A stretch of DNA of 64,000 nt from JBCCFC01 sp965213595 (GTDB lineage Bacteria; Chloroflexota; Anaerolineae; Caldilineales; Caldilineaceae): contig CBDBZO010000006.1 of assembly GCA_965213595.1 (NCBI GenBank), forward strand, positions 372,001 to 436,000, written 5' to 3'. Of the stretch, positions 38,519 through 46,755 are shown piece by piece (position 1 is the stretch's first letter; every line of letters begins with the position of its first letter). A program made the position numbers and the translations under genes. Under the pieces are notes generated by a model. The model did no database searches. It had not been told where the DNA came from and was given only the letters and a program-made list of their open reading frames with translations.

Positions 38519-38719
38519 GGGTGCATTTCAGTTTGGGGGCGAGTTGAGTTGTCATTTCGAGCGAAGGGAGAAATCTGGACGTGACCGACGAACCGGCTGC
38601 GTTCAGGCGAGAAATCTGCCGCAACCGACCACCAGATTTCCTGCTGGCCTGCTTTCGTCTGCTGCATTTCGGGAGCGGCCCGCTCGAAATGACAATTTGC
38701 CCCAAACTGAAATGCACCC
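38519..38719. repeat. 201-bp element with perfect 20-bp terminal inverted repeats
   Basis: The ends GGGTGCATTTCAGTTTGGGG and CCCCAAACTGAAATGCACCC are exact inverted copies. A nested pair, TTGTCATTTCGAGCG/CGCTCGAAATGACAA, encloses GAGAAATCTGGACG, which is also found near 20946. It sits just upstream of the sugar isomerase gene and probably derives from a mobile repeat. Confidence 0.8.
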
Positions 38720-38740
38720 AATCAAAGATCAAGGAGGAAA

Positions 38741-39580
38741 ATGATTCACATCGGCCTCAACGGGCGCTTCTTTCCCAACAACTGGCGACCAGCGCTCGAT
38801 GAAATCGCCTGGGCGGCAGACAACGGCTTTGCGGCGATTCAATTTCGCGGAACGGAAAGCGGCCTGGGCGAGGAACAGCTCGGCGCGACGCTGGAGGCCG
38901 TGGGCAAAGCGCTGCGCGAGCGCGAGATCGCGCCGGTGATGGAGATTATGCTGTGGCTAGATGCCGACGGCGTCTCGCGCGAGGGCCACGCGCCGCTCGA
39001 CGTGCTGTGCGCCAACCTGACAGCCATCGACACGCTCGGCTGCAGCTGCGTCCACTGGCATCTCGGCCTGCGCGACGAGCCGACCAACGATGCGCTGGCC
39101 CAGCCGCTGGAGGAAGCCCTCGTGCCGCAGTTCGTCGAGGCCGTCGACATTGCCCGCGCGCACGGCTTTCGCTTTGGCTTTGAGCACAACGAGGCCTACA
39201 TCAACCTCTTTCGTACGCCCGAACGCTGCGCCCGGCTGCTGGACGCCGTGCCGGGGCTCTGCTTTACGTGGGACTTTAACCACGGCACGCCGGAGCAGAT
39301 TGCGGGCTACGAAGCGCTTGCGTCGCGCGCCCACATGCTGCACGTCTCGGACACGCCGCTGCCGGAGGTCAACCACCATCAACCGCTGGGCCAGGGCAAC
39401 GTCGATTTGGTGAGCTACTGCCGCACGCTGCTCAGCGCGGACTTCGACGGTCCGGCCATCCTCGAAATCGGCGGCCACCCCAAGTCCGGCGGCTTTGGCC
39501 AGGACACCGACGCCGCCCTGTGCGACTCGCGCAGTTGGCTGGCAGAGGTGATTAAAACGGCCCAGGAACCACCAAAGTGA
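38741..39580 (+). CDS. Sugar phosphate isomerase/epimerase (xylose-isomerase-like TIM barrel)
   Basis: A 279-residue AP-endonuclease-2-type TIM barrel: IGLNGRFFPNNWRPALDEIAWAADNGFAAIQFRG, APVMEIMLWLDADG, VHWHLGLRDEPTND, FGFEHNEAYINLFRTPERCARLLDAV, TWDFNHGTPEQIAGY, MLHVSDTPLPEVNHHQPLGQGNVDL, ILEIGGHPKSGG. Candidate metal ligands are the Glu of FEHNEA, the Asp of TWDFNH, the His of LHVSD and the late Glu of LEIGG, a usual pattern. Substrate unknown. AAGGAGG lies directly before the ATG. Confidence 0.9.
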   Translation: MIHIGLNGRFFPNNWRPALDEIAWAADNGFAAIQFRGTESGLGEEQLGATLEAVGKALREREIAPVMEIMLWLDADGVSREGHAPLDVLCANLTAIDTLGCSCVHWHLGLRDEPTNDALAQPLEEALVPQFVEAVDIARAHGFRFGFEHNEAYINLFRTPERCARLLDAVPGLCFTWDFNHGTPEQIAGYEALASRAHMLHVSDTPLPEVNHHQPLGQGNVDLVSYCRTLLSADFDGPAILEIGGHPKSGGFGQDTDAALCDSRSWLAEVIKTAQEPPK

Positions 39581-39642
39581 ATGTTAGGGCCCAAGCGCAG
39601 GGCTGTGCGTTGTATATCGGCAAGCCGCAACGGTCACGTTTG

Positions 39643-42048
39643 TCACGGCCCCTCGTTCAATCCCTCCACCAGCGTCCGCACCATATCGACCAGCGGAATG
39701 GGCGATTCGGCTTCGGGGGTGGCGTCGCGGGCGGCGGCCAGCACCTCGGCGTACAGGGCCGTGCCCTGCGTCTGAAGGGCTGACATGAGCACGCGATTGG
39801 GGTAGGGTGCAGCGTTGCGCGCCTGTTCGACAAAGGCCGCCACGTGGGGATCGTCGCTGGTGTCGACGCCGATGTGGGCGGGCACGCGACGGGCCGTTTC
39901 CATCAGCGCCGTCTGGTTTTCGAGATTGGTGACGAATTCCAGAAAGTGCAGCGCCAGCGATGCGTCGTCGCCGCTGGCCGCGGCGTCTAGCACAAAGCTC
40001 TTGGTCATTAGAAAGGGCTGCGCATCGCCAGCTGGCCCGGCGGGCAGCGTGGTAACGCCAAGCTGCCCGCCCAAGCCATCCCGCGCTTCCAGCTCCGCCA
40101 GCAGCGACGGCCCCCCCGTTAGATAGCCGACGCTGCCGTTGACAAACTGCTGACGCAGCGCGCTGGCGTTGGTGGAGGCAACGATGTTGCTGCCGCGCTG
40201 GGCGTTTACCAGCCAGGCCAGCCAATCCACAAAGCCGCCGCCGCGCCCCAGCACCAATTGCCCCTGATCCAACCCCTGCTCGGCAAAGAGCTGCCCGCCA
40301 AAGGCGGACACGCCCCAAAACGCTTGGTTAAAGCGTACGTCGATGGCGGCGGCGGCTTCGTCGCCCGTTTGCAGGCTCAGATCGTTGAGCGTGCGCACCG
40401 GCTCGGCCACCAGCGCCCGATTGTAGTAAAAGGCCACCGGCTCCAGCGTAAAGGGCAGCCCGTAGAGCCGCTCGCCCACGTTCATCGTCTCCACGGCGAT
40501 GGGGTTGTAGCGCTGCAGCAGCGACTGCAGCGAGCCGTCGCCGTCGCCCGTGAGCGCGCCGAGACGGTCGACGGGCACTTCATCCAGCGGCTGCAAGCGT
40601 TCCGCGGCCACAAGCTCGGCCAGCCACGCGTTGGAAATCAGCGCCGCCGTGGGGCTGCCGCTGCGTTGGGCAAGACGGCTGCGCAAGTCGTCCGGCTCAA
40701 AAGCTCGCAGATCGATGACGATGTTGGGGCACTGCTGACGAAAGCGAGCGGCGGCATCCGCGAGGAAGGCGGCCACGGCTTCGTCGCGCGGTGCACTCAG
40801 CTCGTGCCACAGCTCGACCGTGCCCACTTCCGTGCAGGTTGAGGCAACGGGCTGGTTGACCGAGACATCGTTGTCCTCGTTGACGGCTTGCGTCAACTGC
40901 TGCGCCGCCTCCAGCGGTTCGATCACGCCCTGCAGCACCTGGTTGTAGGTGATTTCGCCCCGCTCCAGCACGGGCTGGATGCGCGCGCTATTGGTCAGCG
41001 GCACGGCGCTGCGGGCCTGCGAGAAAAAGCTGTAGGCCACCGTATCCACCCGCGGGTTGACGCGCACGCGTCGGTTGGCCGGGATGCGCCCCGCCCGCCG
41101 CATGAGCAGCGTCTCCTGTTCGGCGTTGGTGATAAACAGCGCCAGATCTACCGCCAGTTCGCGCTGTCGCGCGGAGGAGGCAATGTTGAAGAGGAAGGCG
41201 TTGCTTTCGACAAAGGGGCCAGCCGAACCGATGGGCCCACTGGGCAGGGGAGCCACGCCAACCACGGATTCACCCATTCGCTCCTGCAGATCGGCCAGCA
41301 CGTCCGGTTCGTTAACCAGGTAGGCAATTTCCTCCTCGGCAAAGAGCGTGGTTAGGCTGGCGGGGTTGCGGCTGAGCACAAAATTGGGGTTTTCCTGTGC
41401 CGTTTTGAGCCAGTCCAGCCAGTTGGCAAAGCCGCCGCGGTCGAGAACGGCCGCGCCGTTTTCGTCAAACAATTGGCCGCCAAAGGCCTGCACGCCCCAA
41501 AACGCATCGACAAAATTTGTGCTCAAGCCCGGTCGACGCCCCTGGTTGGCCTGCTGCTCCAGCTCGTCCAGCGTGGTGGCGGGCGTGGTGACGAGGCGCT
41601 TGTTGTAAAAGAGCCCCATCAGCCGCAGCGATTCGGGCAGGCCGTAGAGCGCATCGTCGTAGCGCACGGTTTCAAGCGCCACCGGCAGGTAGCGGTCGCG
41701 CTCCGCTTCGCCGACGAGATCGCCTATGGGCTGGATCAGCCCGGCTTCGGCGAGCGGGCGGATAAAGCTGCTGGGCGCGAGCACCAGATCGGGGCCGAGC
41801 GCGGCTTCGGCGGCAACCTCGTAGCGTTCCAACAGCCGATCCGCCGGTATGTAGATCGTGTTGATGTTCACGTCTGGGTTTAGCTCGACAAAATTCTCGA
41901 GCACCGTATCGAGCACTGCCGCCTGCTCTTCTTCCCAGCTGTGCCAAACCAGCACCGAGCCGCGGAGGGCATTATCGCCGCGCGAACTGCAGGCCGCGAG
42001 CAGAAACAAGAGGAAAAGTAGAACGGCGAGGAATGATTGAACCTTCAT
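39643..42048 (-). CDS. Double-module extracellular solute-binding lipoprotein
   Basis: An 801-residue lipoprotein (lipobox LLAAC, Cys20) with two MalE-type solute-binding modules in tandem. Module 1 (about 30-400) and module 2 (about 410-790) share the blocks AFWGVQAFGGQLFDENGAAVLDRGG versus AFWGVSAFGGQLFAEQG, GLFYNKRLVTTPATTLDEL versus AFYYNRALVAEPVRTLNDL, and GVAPLPSGPIGSAGPFVESNAFLFN versus GVTTLPAGPAGDAQPFLMTKSFVLD. Single-module proteins of this class are about 420 residues. No permease or ATPase genes adjoin it. It might feed a distant ABC importer or serve as a surface binding protein. Confidence 0.88.
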   Translation of the reverse strand: MKVQSFLAVLLFLLFLLAACSSRGDNALRGSVLVWHSWEEEQAAVLDTVLENFVELNPDVNINTIYIPADRLLERYEVAAEAALGPDLVLAPSSFIRPLAEAGLIQPIGDLVGEAERDRYLPVALETVRYDDALYGLPESLRLMGLFYNKRLVTTPATTLDELEQQANQGRRPGLSTNFVDAFWGVQAFGGQLFDENGAAVLDRGGFANWLDWLKTAQENPNFVLSRNPASLTTLFAEEEIAYLVNEPDVLADLQERMGESVVGVAPLPSGPIGSAGPFVESNAFLFNIASSARQRELAVDLALFITNAEQETLLMRRAGRIPANRRVRVNPRVDTVAYSFFSQARSAVPLTNSARIQPVLERGEITYNQVLQGVIEPLEAAQQLTQAVNEDNDVSVNQPVASTCTEVGTVELWHELSAPRDEAVAAFLADAAARFRQQCPNIVIDLRAFEPDDLRSRLAQRSGSPTAALISNAWLAELVAAERLQPLDEVPVDRLGALTGDGDGSLQSLLQRYNPIAVETMNVGERLYGLPFTLEPVAFYYNRALVAEPVRTLNDLSLQTGDEAAAAIDVRFNQAFWGVSAFGGQLFAEQGLDQGQLVLGRGGGFVDWLAWLVNAQRGSNIVASTNASALRQQFVNGSVGYLTGGPSLLAELEARDGLGGQLGVTTLPAGPAGDAQPFLMTKSFVLDAAASGDDASLALHFLEFVTNLENQTALMETARRVPAHIGVDTSDDPHVAAFVEQARNAAPYPNRVLMSALQTQGTALYAEVLAAARDATPEAESPIPLVDMVRTLVEGLNEGP

Positions 42049-42059
42049 AAACGATTAAT

Positions 42060-43556
42060 TTATTCTTTCGATACCGGCTGCTTCTTGGGCTGCGCATCGC
42101 GGGCAAAGAAACTCTTGCCCACGTCCTCGGCTTCTTCTGCCCTCCGCGCCTCTGTCGGCGACGCGATGTGGTGCGCGCCGTTGCTGCCGTTGCTGCTCGC
42201 CCCAGGATTGGCCGCTGCTTCGGCGGGCGGGGCCAGCTGCTCCCACGGAATACCGCTGCGCAGGTGCAGGTCGCGCTGGGGGAAGGGGATTTCCACGTTG
42301 TTCTTCTTGAGCTGCTCCCAAATCATATAGCGCAAATCGCTGCGCACCTGGCGAATAACCTGCGCGTTGTCCACCCACACGGCCACCTCAAAATCAAGGC
42401 TCGATTCGCCAAAATCCTTAAAGTTAACCACCGGCTTGGGCTCCTTGCGCACCAGCCCGTGGCGCGACGCCGCCGCCAGCAGCAGTTCGCGCACCTGCTG
42501 CGGTTCCGCATCGTAGCTCACGCCGACGCCGATCCAGATGCGCACCATGCGGTCGCTGTGCGTGTAGGTCGTCACGGAGGAGGTGAGCAGCGTCTGGTTG
42601 GGCACGACGATTTCAACGTTGTCCAGCGTGCGGATGGTGGTGGAGCGGATGCGTAGATTTTCCACTTTGCCCAGCGTATTGTTGATGTCGATCCAGTCGC
42701 CGGGGCGGATCGACTGTTCAAAGAGCAGCAGGATACCGCTGACAAAATTACCGACCAGCTCCTGCAGGCCAAAGCCGATGCCCACCGACAGCCCAGCGCC
42801 AATGATCGCCAGCGTGGAGAGATCGATGCCGAGCGTCGCCAGCGAAGTCAAGATGCCCAGCGAAATCAGCACGTACTGGGTGAAGGTGCGGATGGTGTTG
42901 TCGACGCCGAGGTCCGAGCGCAGGCGGGGCAGGACAAAGCTGTCGAGCGCGTCGCGGGCGAGCCAGGAGGCCAGGAGAAAGAGGTAGAAGACCACCGCCG
43001 CTACAAAGAGCGAGCCGGTAGTAACGACGTTGGTTTCAAAGGTGAGCAACGCAATTTCGTTCAGCGAAATGATCCCCGAAAGCAGCCGCACGCCGCCGAC
43101 GATTAGGATAAAAATAAAGAGTGGCTTGAGCAAGCGCTCGCTAAACCAGCGCGCCCGCTCTTGGCGCAGCGCTAAATAGAACAGCGCCACCAGCAGCCGA
43201 TAAGCCAGCAGCACCCAGAAGAAGCTCAGCAGCTGACGCAGCAGACCCGTCAACCAGTCGTTGGCGTCAAACACCCACAGCGCCAGCAGGCCGAGCCCGA
43301 TGGCGAGAAAGGGGCTAAACGTTTTGGAGAGCGCGCGTCGCCAGCGCTGAAGCGCGCGCTCTTTTTCCGTGCTGGGGCGGCGCTGTCGCCGACCCGCGCG
43401 CTCGGCGAGCCGCAAGAGCTGGGCAGGCGCCAGCCAGGCCGTTAGCGCAATCAACAAAAAGGCCAGGAGCTGCCGCTGCACGGCGGGGCGCTCCAGCACG
43501 GGCGTAATGCTTTGAAAAAAGTCCTGTAGGTTTTCGAGAAAAAAAGCGTTTTCCAC
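42060..43556 (-). CDS. MscS-family mechanosensitive channel
   Basis: A 498-residue inner-membrane protein with about six to seven helices (first at 28-48) and the MscS core near 230-400. It shows TLAIIGAGLSVGIGFGLQELVGNFVSGILLLFEQSIRPGDWIDI, the pore helix and beta-domain start, then VENLRIRSTTIRTLDNVEIVVPNQTLLTSSVTTYTH and DFGESSLDFEVAVWVDN. It opens on membrane tension to release solutes. The C-terminal tail (about 440-498) is Ala/Glu-rich and not conserved. It lies 11 bases upstream of the double-module lipoprotein gene on the same strand, so they may be co-transcribed. Confidence 0.93.
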   Translation of the reverse strand: MENAFFLENLQDFFQSITPVLERPAVQRQLLAFLLIALTAWLAPAQLLRLAERAGRRQRRPSTEKERALQRWRRALSKTFSPFLAIGLGLLALWVFDANDWLTGLLRQLLSFFWVLLAYRLLVALFYLALRQERARWFSERLLKPLFIFILIVGGVRLLSGIISLNEIALLTFETNVVTTGSLFVAAVVFYLFLLASWLARDALDSFVLPRLRSDLGVDNTIRTFTQYVLISLGILTSLATLGIDLSTLAIIGAGLSVGIGFGLQELVGNFVSGILLLFEQSIRPGDWIDINNTLGKVENLRIRSTTIRTLDNVEIVVPNQTLLTSSVTTYTHSDRMVRIWIGVGVSYDAEPQQVRELLLAAASRHGLVRKEPKPVVNFKDFGESSLDFEVAVWVDNAQVIRQVRSDLRYMIWEQLKKNNVEIPFPQRDLHLRSGIPWEQLAPPAEAAANPGASSNGSNGAHHIASPTEARRAEEAEDVGKSFFARDAQPKKQPVSKE

Positions 43557-43730
43557 GTCGGGGGCTCCAGCTATCCACTTGGCGGCTCGCCGCGGCCAGC
43601 CATTCTTTACGTACTCTTAATCGGTTTCAACGTTGATTTCTTTCGTTTAGTTTCCTCAAGCGGCGCTCAGTGGCCAAAATGAGACAAATGTTGGAGAAGC
43701 AGCGCGAAGAGTCACTGGCGGGATTGCCAA

Positions 43731-43769
43731 AGAGGGGGTAACGTTGCACCTGGCAACATTACCCCCTCT
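43731..43769. terminator. Hairpin terminator between rpmB and mscS-like genes
   Basis: AGAGGGGGTAACGTTG (43731-43746) pairs with CAACATTACCCCCTCT (43754-43769), with one G-A mismatch and a 7-base loop. Confidence 0.75.
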
Positions 43770-43829
43770 TGATTTCGCGCTCGATTAAATGAACGGCTGC
43801 CGTTTGACAGAGCCGACGGTTGGACTCGT

Positions 43830-44066
43830 CTACGTGACGTCCTTGATCGTCATGCCGTTCTTCTTGAGATAGGGCATCAGCCCCAGCTTGTCCACGCTCT
43901 TGAGCGCGCGGGCGGACATGCGCACCTTTACCGAGCGGCCCAGCTCCGGCACAAAGACCGTGTACTTTTGGACGTTCGGCTGCCACGTGCGGCGCGTCGC
44001 CTTGTTGGACCAGGGGCGGTTGTTGCCCGTCATCGGCCCCTTGCCGCTTACTTTGCACTTTGCCAT
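43830..44066 (-). CDS. rpmB: 50S ribosomal protein bL28
   Basis: A 78-residue bL28: MAKCKVSGKGPMTGNNRPWSNKATRRTWQPNVQKYTVFVP, then VKVRMSARALKSVDKLGLMPYLKKNGMTIKD. The N-terminal CxxxGK motif and the NxRxWxP region are typical. It is the only obvious translation-apparatus gene in the window. AGGAG lies a few bases before its ATG, and a terminator follows. Confidence 0.96.
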   Translation of the reverse strand: MAKCKVSGKGPMTGNNRPWSNKATRRTWQPNVQKYTVFVPELGRSVKVRMSARALKSVDKLGLMPYLKKNGMTIKDVT

Positions 44067-44179
44067 GTGATTACTCCTTTTGCCAATAATTTCGTGTAAA
44101 AAGTTCTACGTAAAATTCAGATAGCTAACTTTGGTTTCGTTGACACTTCGCTGATGGCGCAAATCTGGATGGTTCGCAG

Positions 44180-44290
44180 CGCCCCCTCTCCAACCCTCCC
44201 CCTACATGTGGAAAAGGAAGCTCTCCGCTCCCCTCTCCCATTCTGGGAGAGGGGCCGGGGGTGAGGGCCTAGTTATCAAATATCAACAGA
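44180..44290. repeat. Intergenic GC-rich repeat, copy 2 of the pair with 1610-1715
   Basis: It has the same order of segments as 1610-1715: CTCCAACCCTCCCCC, ACATG, GAAGCTCTCCGCTCCCCTCTCCC, GGGAGAGGGGCCGGGGGTGA, TATCAACAGAAC. It fills most of the gap between dcd and rpmB. Confidence 0.6.
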
Positions 44291-44311
44291 ACTTAAAATC
44301 GAAGCTACCCG

Positions 44312-44866
44312 CTACAGCTTGGGCAGCGTAATGCCGCGCTGACCTTGATATTTTCCCCGCTTGTCTGCATAGGAAATCCTGGGCGTCTCGCCGTGCAGAA
44401 AGAGCACCTGGGCAATGCCTTCATTCGCGTACAGCTTGGCCGGCAGCGAGGTGGCGTTGCTCACCTCAATGGTGACGTGCCCCTCCCAGCCCGGCTCCAG
44501 CGGCGTGACGTTGACGATGATGCCGGAGCGCGCGTAGGTCGATTTGCCAAGCACGATGCAGAGCACGTTGAGCGGAATCCGAAAGTACTCCACCGAGCGC
44601 CCCAGCACGTAGGAGTTGGGCGGAATCAGGATGTGATCATCCGTGCGGTACTCCGTCATCCCGCGCTCGTCGATCGCTTTGGGATCGACAATGCTGTTGT
44701 AAGCGTTGGGCGTAAAGACGCGAAATTCATCCGCGATCCGCATATCGTACCCAAAGGAGCTGAGCCCGTAGCTGATCGCCGTGCCGCGCATCTGCTCACC
44801 GATAAAGGGCTCGATCATCTGCTCGTCTTCGGCCAGCGCCCGAATCTGCCAGTCGGATAAAATCAT
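44312..44866 (-). CDS. dcd: dCTP deaminase
   Basis: A 184-residue trimeric nucleotide deaminase of the dUTPase fold: MILSDWQIRALAEDEQMIEPF, ISYGLSSFGYDMRIADEF, the catalytic region LCIVLGKSTYARSGIIVNVTPLEPGWEGHVTIEVSNATSLPAKLYANEGIAQVLF, and the C-terminal SYADKRGKYQGQRGITLPKL. It makes dUTP (or dUMP) from dCTP for thymidylate synthesis. The start at 44866 matches the family N-terminus; a longer frame from 44893 would add nine residues. Confidence 0.95.
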   Translation of the reverse strand: MILSDWQIRALAEDEQMIEPFIGEQMRGTAISYGLSSFGYDMRIADEFRVFTPNAYNSIVDPKAIDERGMTEYRTDDHILIPPNSYVLGRSVEYFRIPLNVLCIVLGKSTYARSGIIVNVTPLEPGWEGHVTIEVSNATSLPAKLYANEGIAQVLFLHGETPRISYADKRGKYQGQRGITLPKL

Positions 44867-45004
44867 CCCGGTAAAGTGATTCCCGTGTTCCACTCGTCAA
44901 CAAGATGCCGGGCAGAGCGCTCGGCTTAACCCTGTAATCTTACTGGCTTGCCCACGCTTTGTCAAAAATCAGCAGCAGACCGGGTGCGAGCGGCAAGAAA
45001 GGAC

Positions 45005-46432
45005 CTAGCGGTTAAACAACGCCATCAGCGCGTTCTGGTGCCTGGGCTGGCCGTTTGACGAAGCGGGCGCAACGGCGTAGAGCGTTTCTGCCAGATCGTG
45101 GATTCGTTTGCTGAGCGTGGCCCGCGGGTAGCTGCCGACAAAGGGCACGCCGCGATTGATGGCGTGCATCACCAGCGAAGAATCGTCCGGCAGGGCGACG
45201 CTGATGGGCACGGGCAGCTGCTTGCGGATCGCGGCTTCATCCAGCCCGCCGTGCAGATCGGCGCGGTTGAGCACCACGTGGACGCGGGCGCTCACGCCCT
45301 GTTCGCTGGTGAGCGTTTGGAGCAGCGAGAGCGTGCTGCGCACGCCGAGCACATCCGGCGTGGCCACAACGATCACATCATCCGCGCGCAGCAGCACTTC
45401 GGAGAGCAGCTCGTCCGTGGCGGACGAGGTGTCGACGACGGTGCAGGCTGCCGTGCCGGGCAGCAGCGAGAGAAGGCGCTGCGTCGTCTCAGTTGGTATT
45501 TCGACGAGATCGCTCAACTCCGTGGGGGCGGCGAGCAGGCGCACGCCGCTCTGATGGAGCGCCAGGTGATCGCGCACCACCTCCTCGTCCATCTGTGCCT
45601 GCGTTTTGACCAAATCGGCCAGCGTGCGCTGCGGATGCAGGCCGAGCATCGGGGCGAGGTTGCTGATGCCGTGGTGCATCTCGGCCAGCGTCACCTCTAG
45701 CGCCAGCCGCTCGCGCAGCGCAACGGCGAGATTGAGGGCAATTGTGCTGCGCCCCGCGCCGCCGCGTAGGCTAGTCACGGCAATTAAGCGGCGACCGTGT
45801 AGCCGCAGCGCGCTCGTCCCCGCATTCGCGCTGCGGCTGCCGTTTCGGTTCATGGCCCGATGGGGCGGCATGGCCCGCGCCGGCTGCAGCGGCGGGCTTT
45901 GCAGCGCCCCGCCGGGCGAGGGGCGGCTGGGGGCAAAATCACCCTGGCTAAAATTACTGGTGGGCTGCGGGCCGGGCTGGTTGTAGGTGGCTCGCTGGTA
46001 CGGCGGCAGTTGGCCTGCGGCGGGCGGTGCAGCCGGTGCATTCGGCGCGGGTGGCTCGGAGACCGCAGGCTTCTGCAGCGCGTTTAGAACCGACTCGATA
46101 AACTGGCTCGATCGCGTGGGAAAGGTGATGAATTCCGTGGCGCCCGCCGCCAGCGCACTTTGCAGCTTGGGCAGGTGTTCGGTGCGCAGCAGCGCCACCA
46201 CCGGCGTCTGCGGGCTGTTGGCGCGCAGTTCGGCAATCTTCTGAATCGAATCCACCATTTCGAGATCGACCAGGTAAACGTTGACGTCCAGCCGATTTTG
46301 CCACTTGGTGGAGAGCGGCTGGCCGACGAAGGGCAAAATTTGCCAGCCGCGCTTGGCCGCCACGCGGGCGACGGCGTCCGCACACTGCGTTATGTTGGTG
46401 AGCAGCGCCAGCCGCAAAGGGGGTTGGGTCAT
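45005..46432 (-). CDS. CpaE-like MinD/ParA-type ATPase with degenerate P-loop
   Basis: A 475-residue protein. Residues 1 to about 120 form a receiver-like domain (LALLTNITQCADAVARVAAKRGWQILPF, PQTPVVALLRTEHLPKLQSALAAGATEFITFPTRSSQF). A Pro/Ala/Gln linker (about 122-205) follows, then a MinD/ParA fold: LIAVTSLRGGAGRSTIALNLAVAL at about 213-235, TVVDTSSATDELLSEVLLRADDVIVVATPDVLGVRSTL, HVVLNRADLHGG. The deviant Walker A normally reads KGGxGK-S/T; here both lysines are Arg (RGGAGRST). CpaE proteins localise type IV/tad pilus assembly; no pilus genes are beside it. Divergent from the GH-A hydrolase gene. Confidence 0.82.
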   Translation of the reverse strand: MTQPPLRLALLTNITQCADAVARVAAKRGWQILPFVGQPLSTKWQNRLDVNVYLVDLEMVDSIQKIAELRANSPQTPVVALLRTEHLPKLQSALAAGATEFITFPTRSSQFIESVLNALQKPAVSEPPAPNAPAAPPAAGQLPPYQRATYNQPGPQPTSNFSQGDFAPSRPSPGGALQSPPLQPARAMPPHRAMNRNGSRSANAGTSALRLHGRRLIAVTSLRGGAGRSTIALNLAVALRERLALEVTLAEMHHGISNLAPMLGLHPQRTLADLVKTQAQMDEEVVRDHLALHQSGVRLLAAPTELSDLVEIPTETTQRLLSLLPGTAACTVVDTSSATDELLSEVLLRADDVIVVATPDVLGVRSTLSLLQTLTSEQGVSARVHVVLNRADLHGGLDEAAIRKQLPVPISVALPDDSSLVMHAINRGVPFVGSYPRATLSKRIHDLAETLYAVAPASSNGQPRHQNALMALFNR

Positions 46433-46755
46433 TGAAGGTCTCGTCTTTCTGCGTCGCTGTACAACCAGCGCCGGGCGTTGTGTGAACGCTGCGCGTGCCC
46501 AACAGCTCTGTTTCTCGTTTGCGTTGACCAGCTGTGAGTAATTTACCTCGAATTTTTGGCAACGGCAACATCTTATTCAGCATGGAGTGCAGTCTGATAG
46601 AGGCAAGCTGCCGTGCAGGCCGATTCGCTCCACCGTAACAGTTTAATCGACTATTTAGCGTAATTCCTTCCGCGAGCGGCGAGAAAGGTTATTGGCCGTT
46701 GCCGCTGGCGGAGAATAGTTTGGTAAACGGTTGCCGTCCGTATTACGATACGCAA
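46433..46755. other. Divergent intergenic region, no gene seen
   Basis: Nothing recognisable as coding or RNA. TACGAT followed by six bases and then the ATG at 46756 could be a -10 for a leaderless transcript, as at 56318; this match is weak. Confidence 0.35.
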
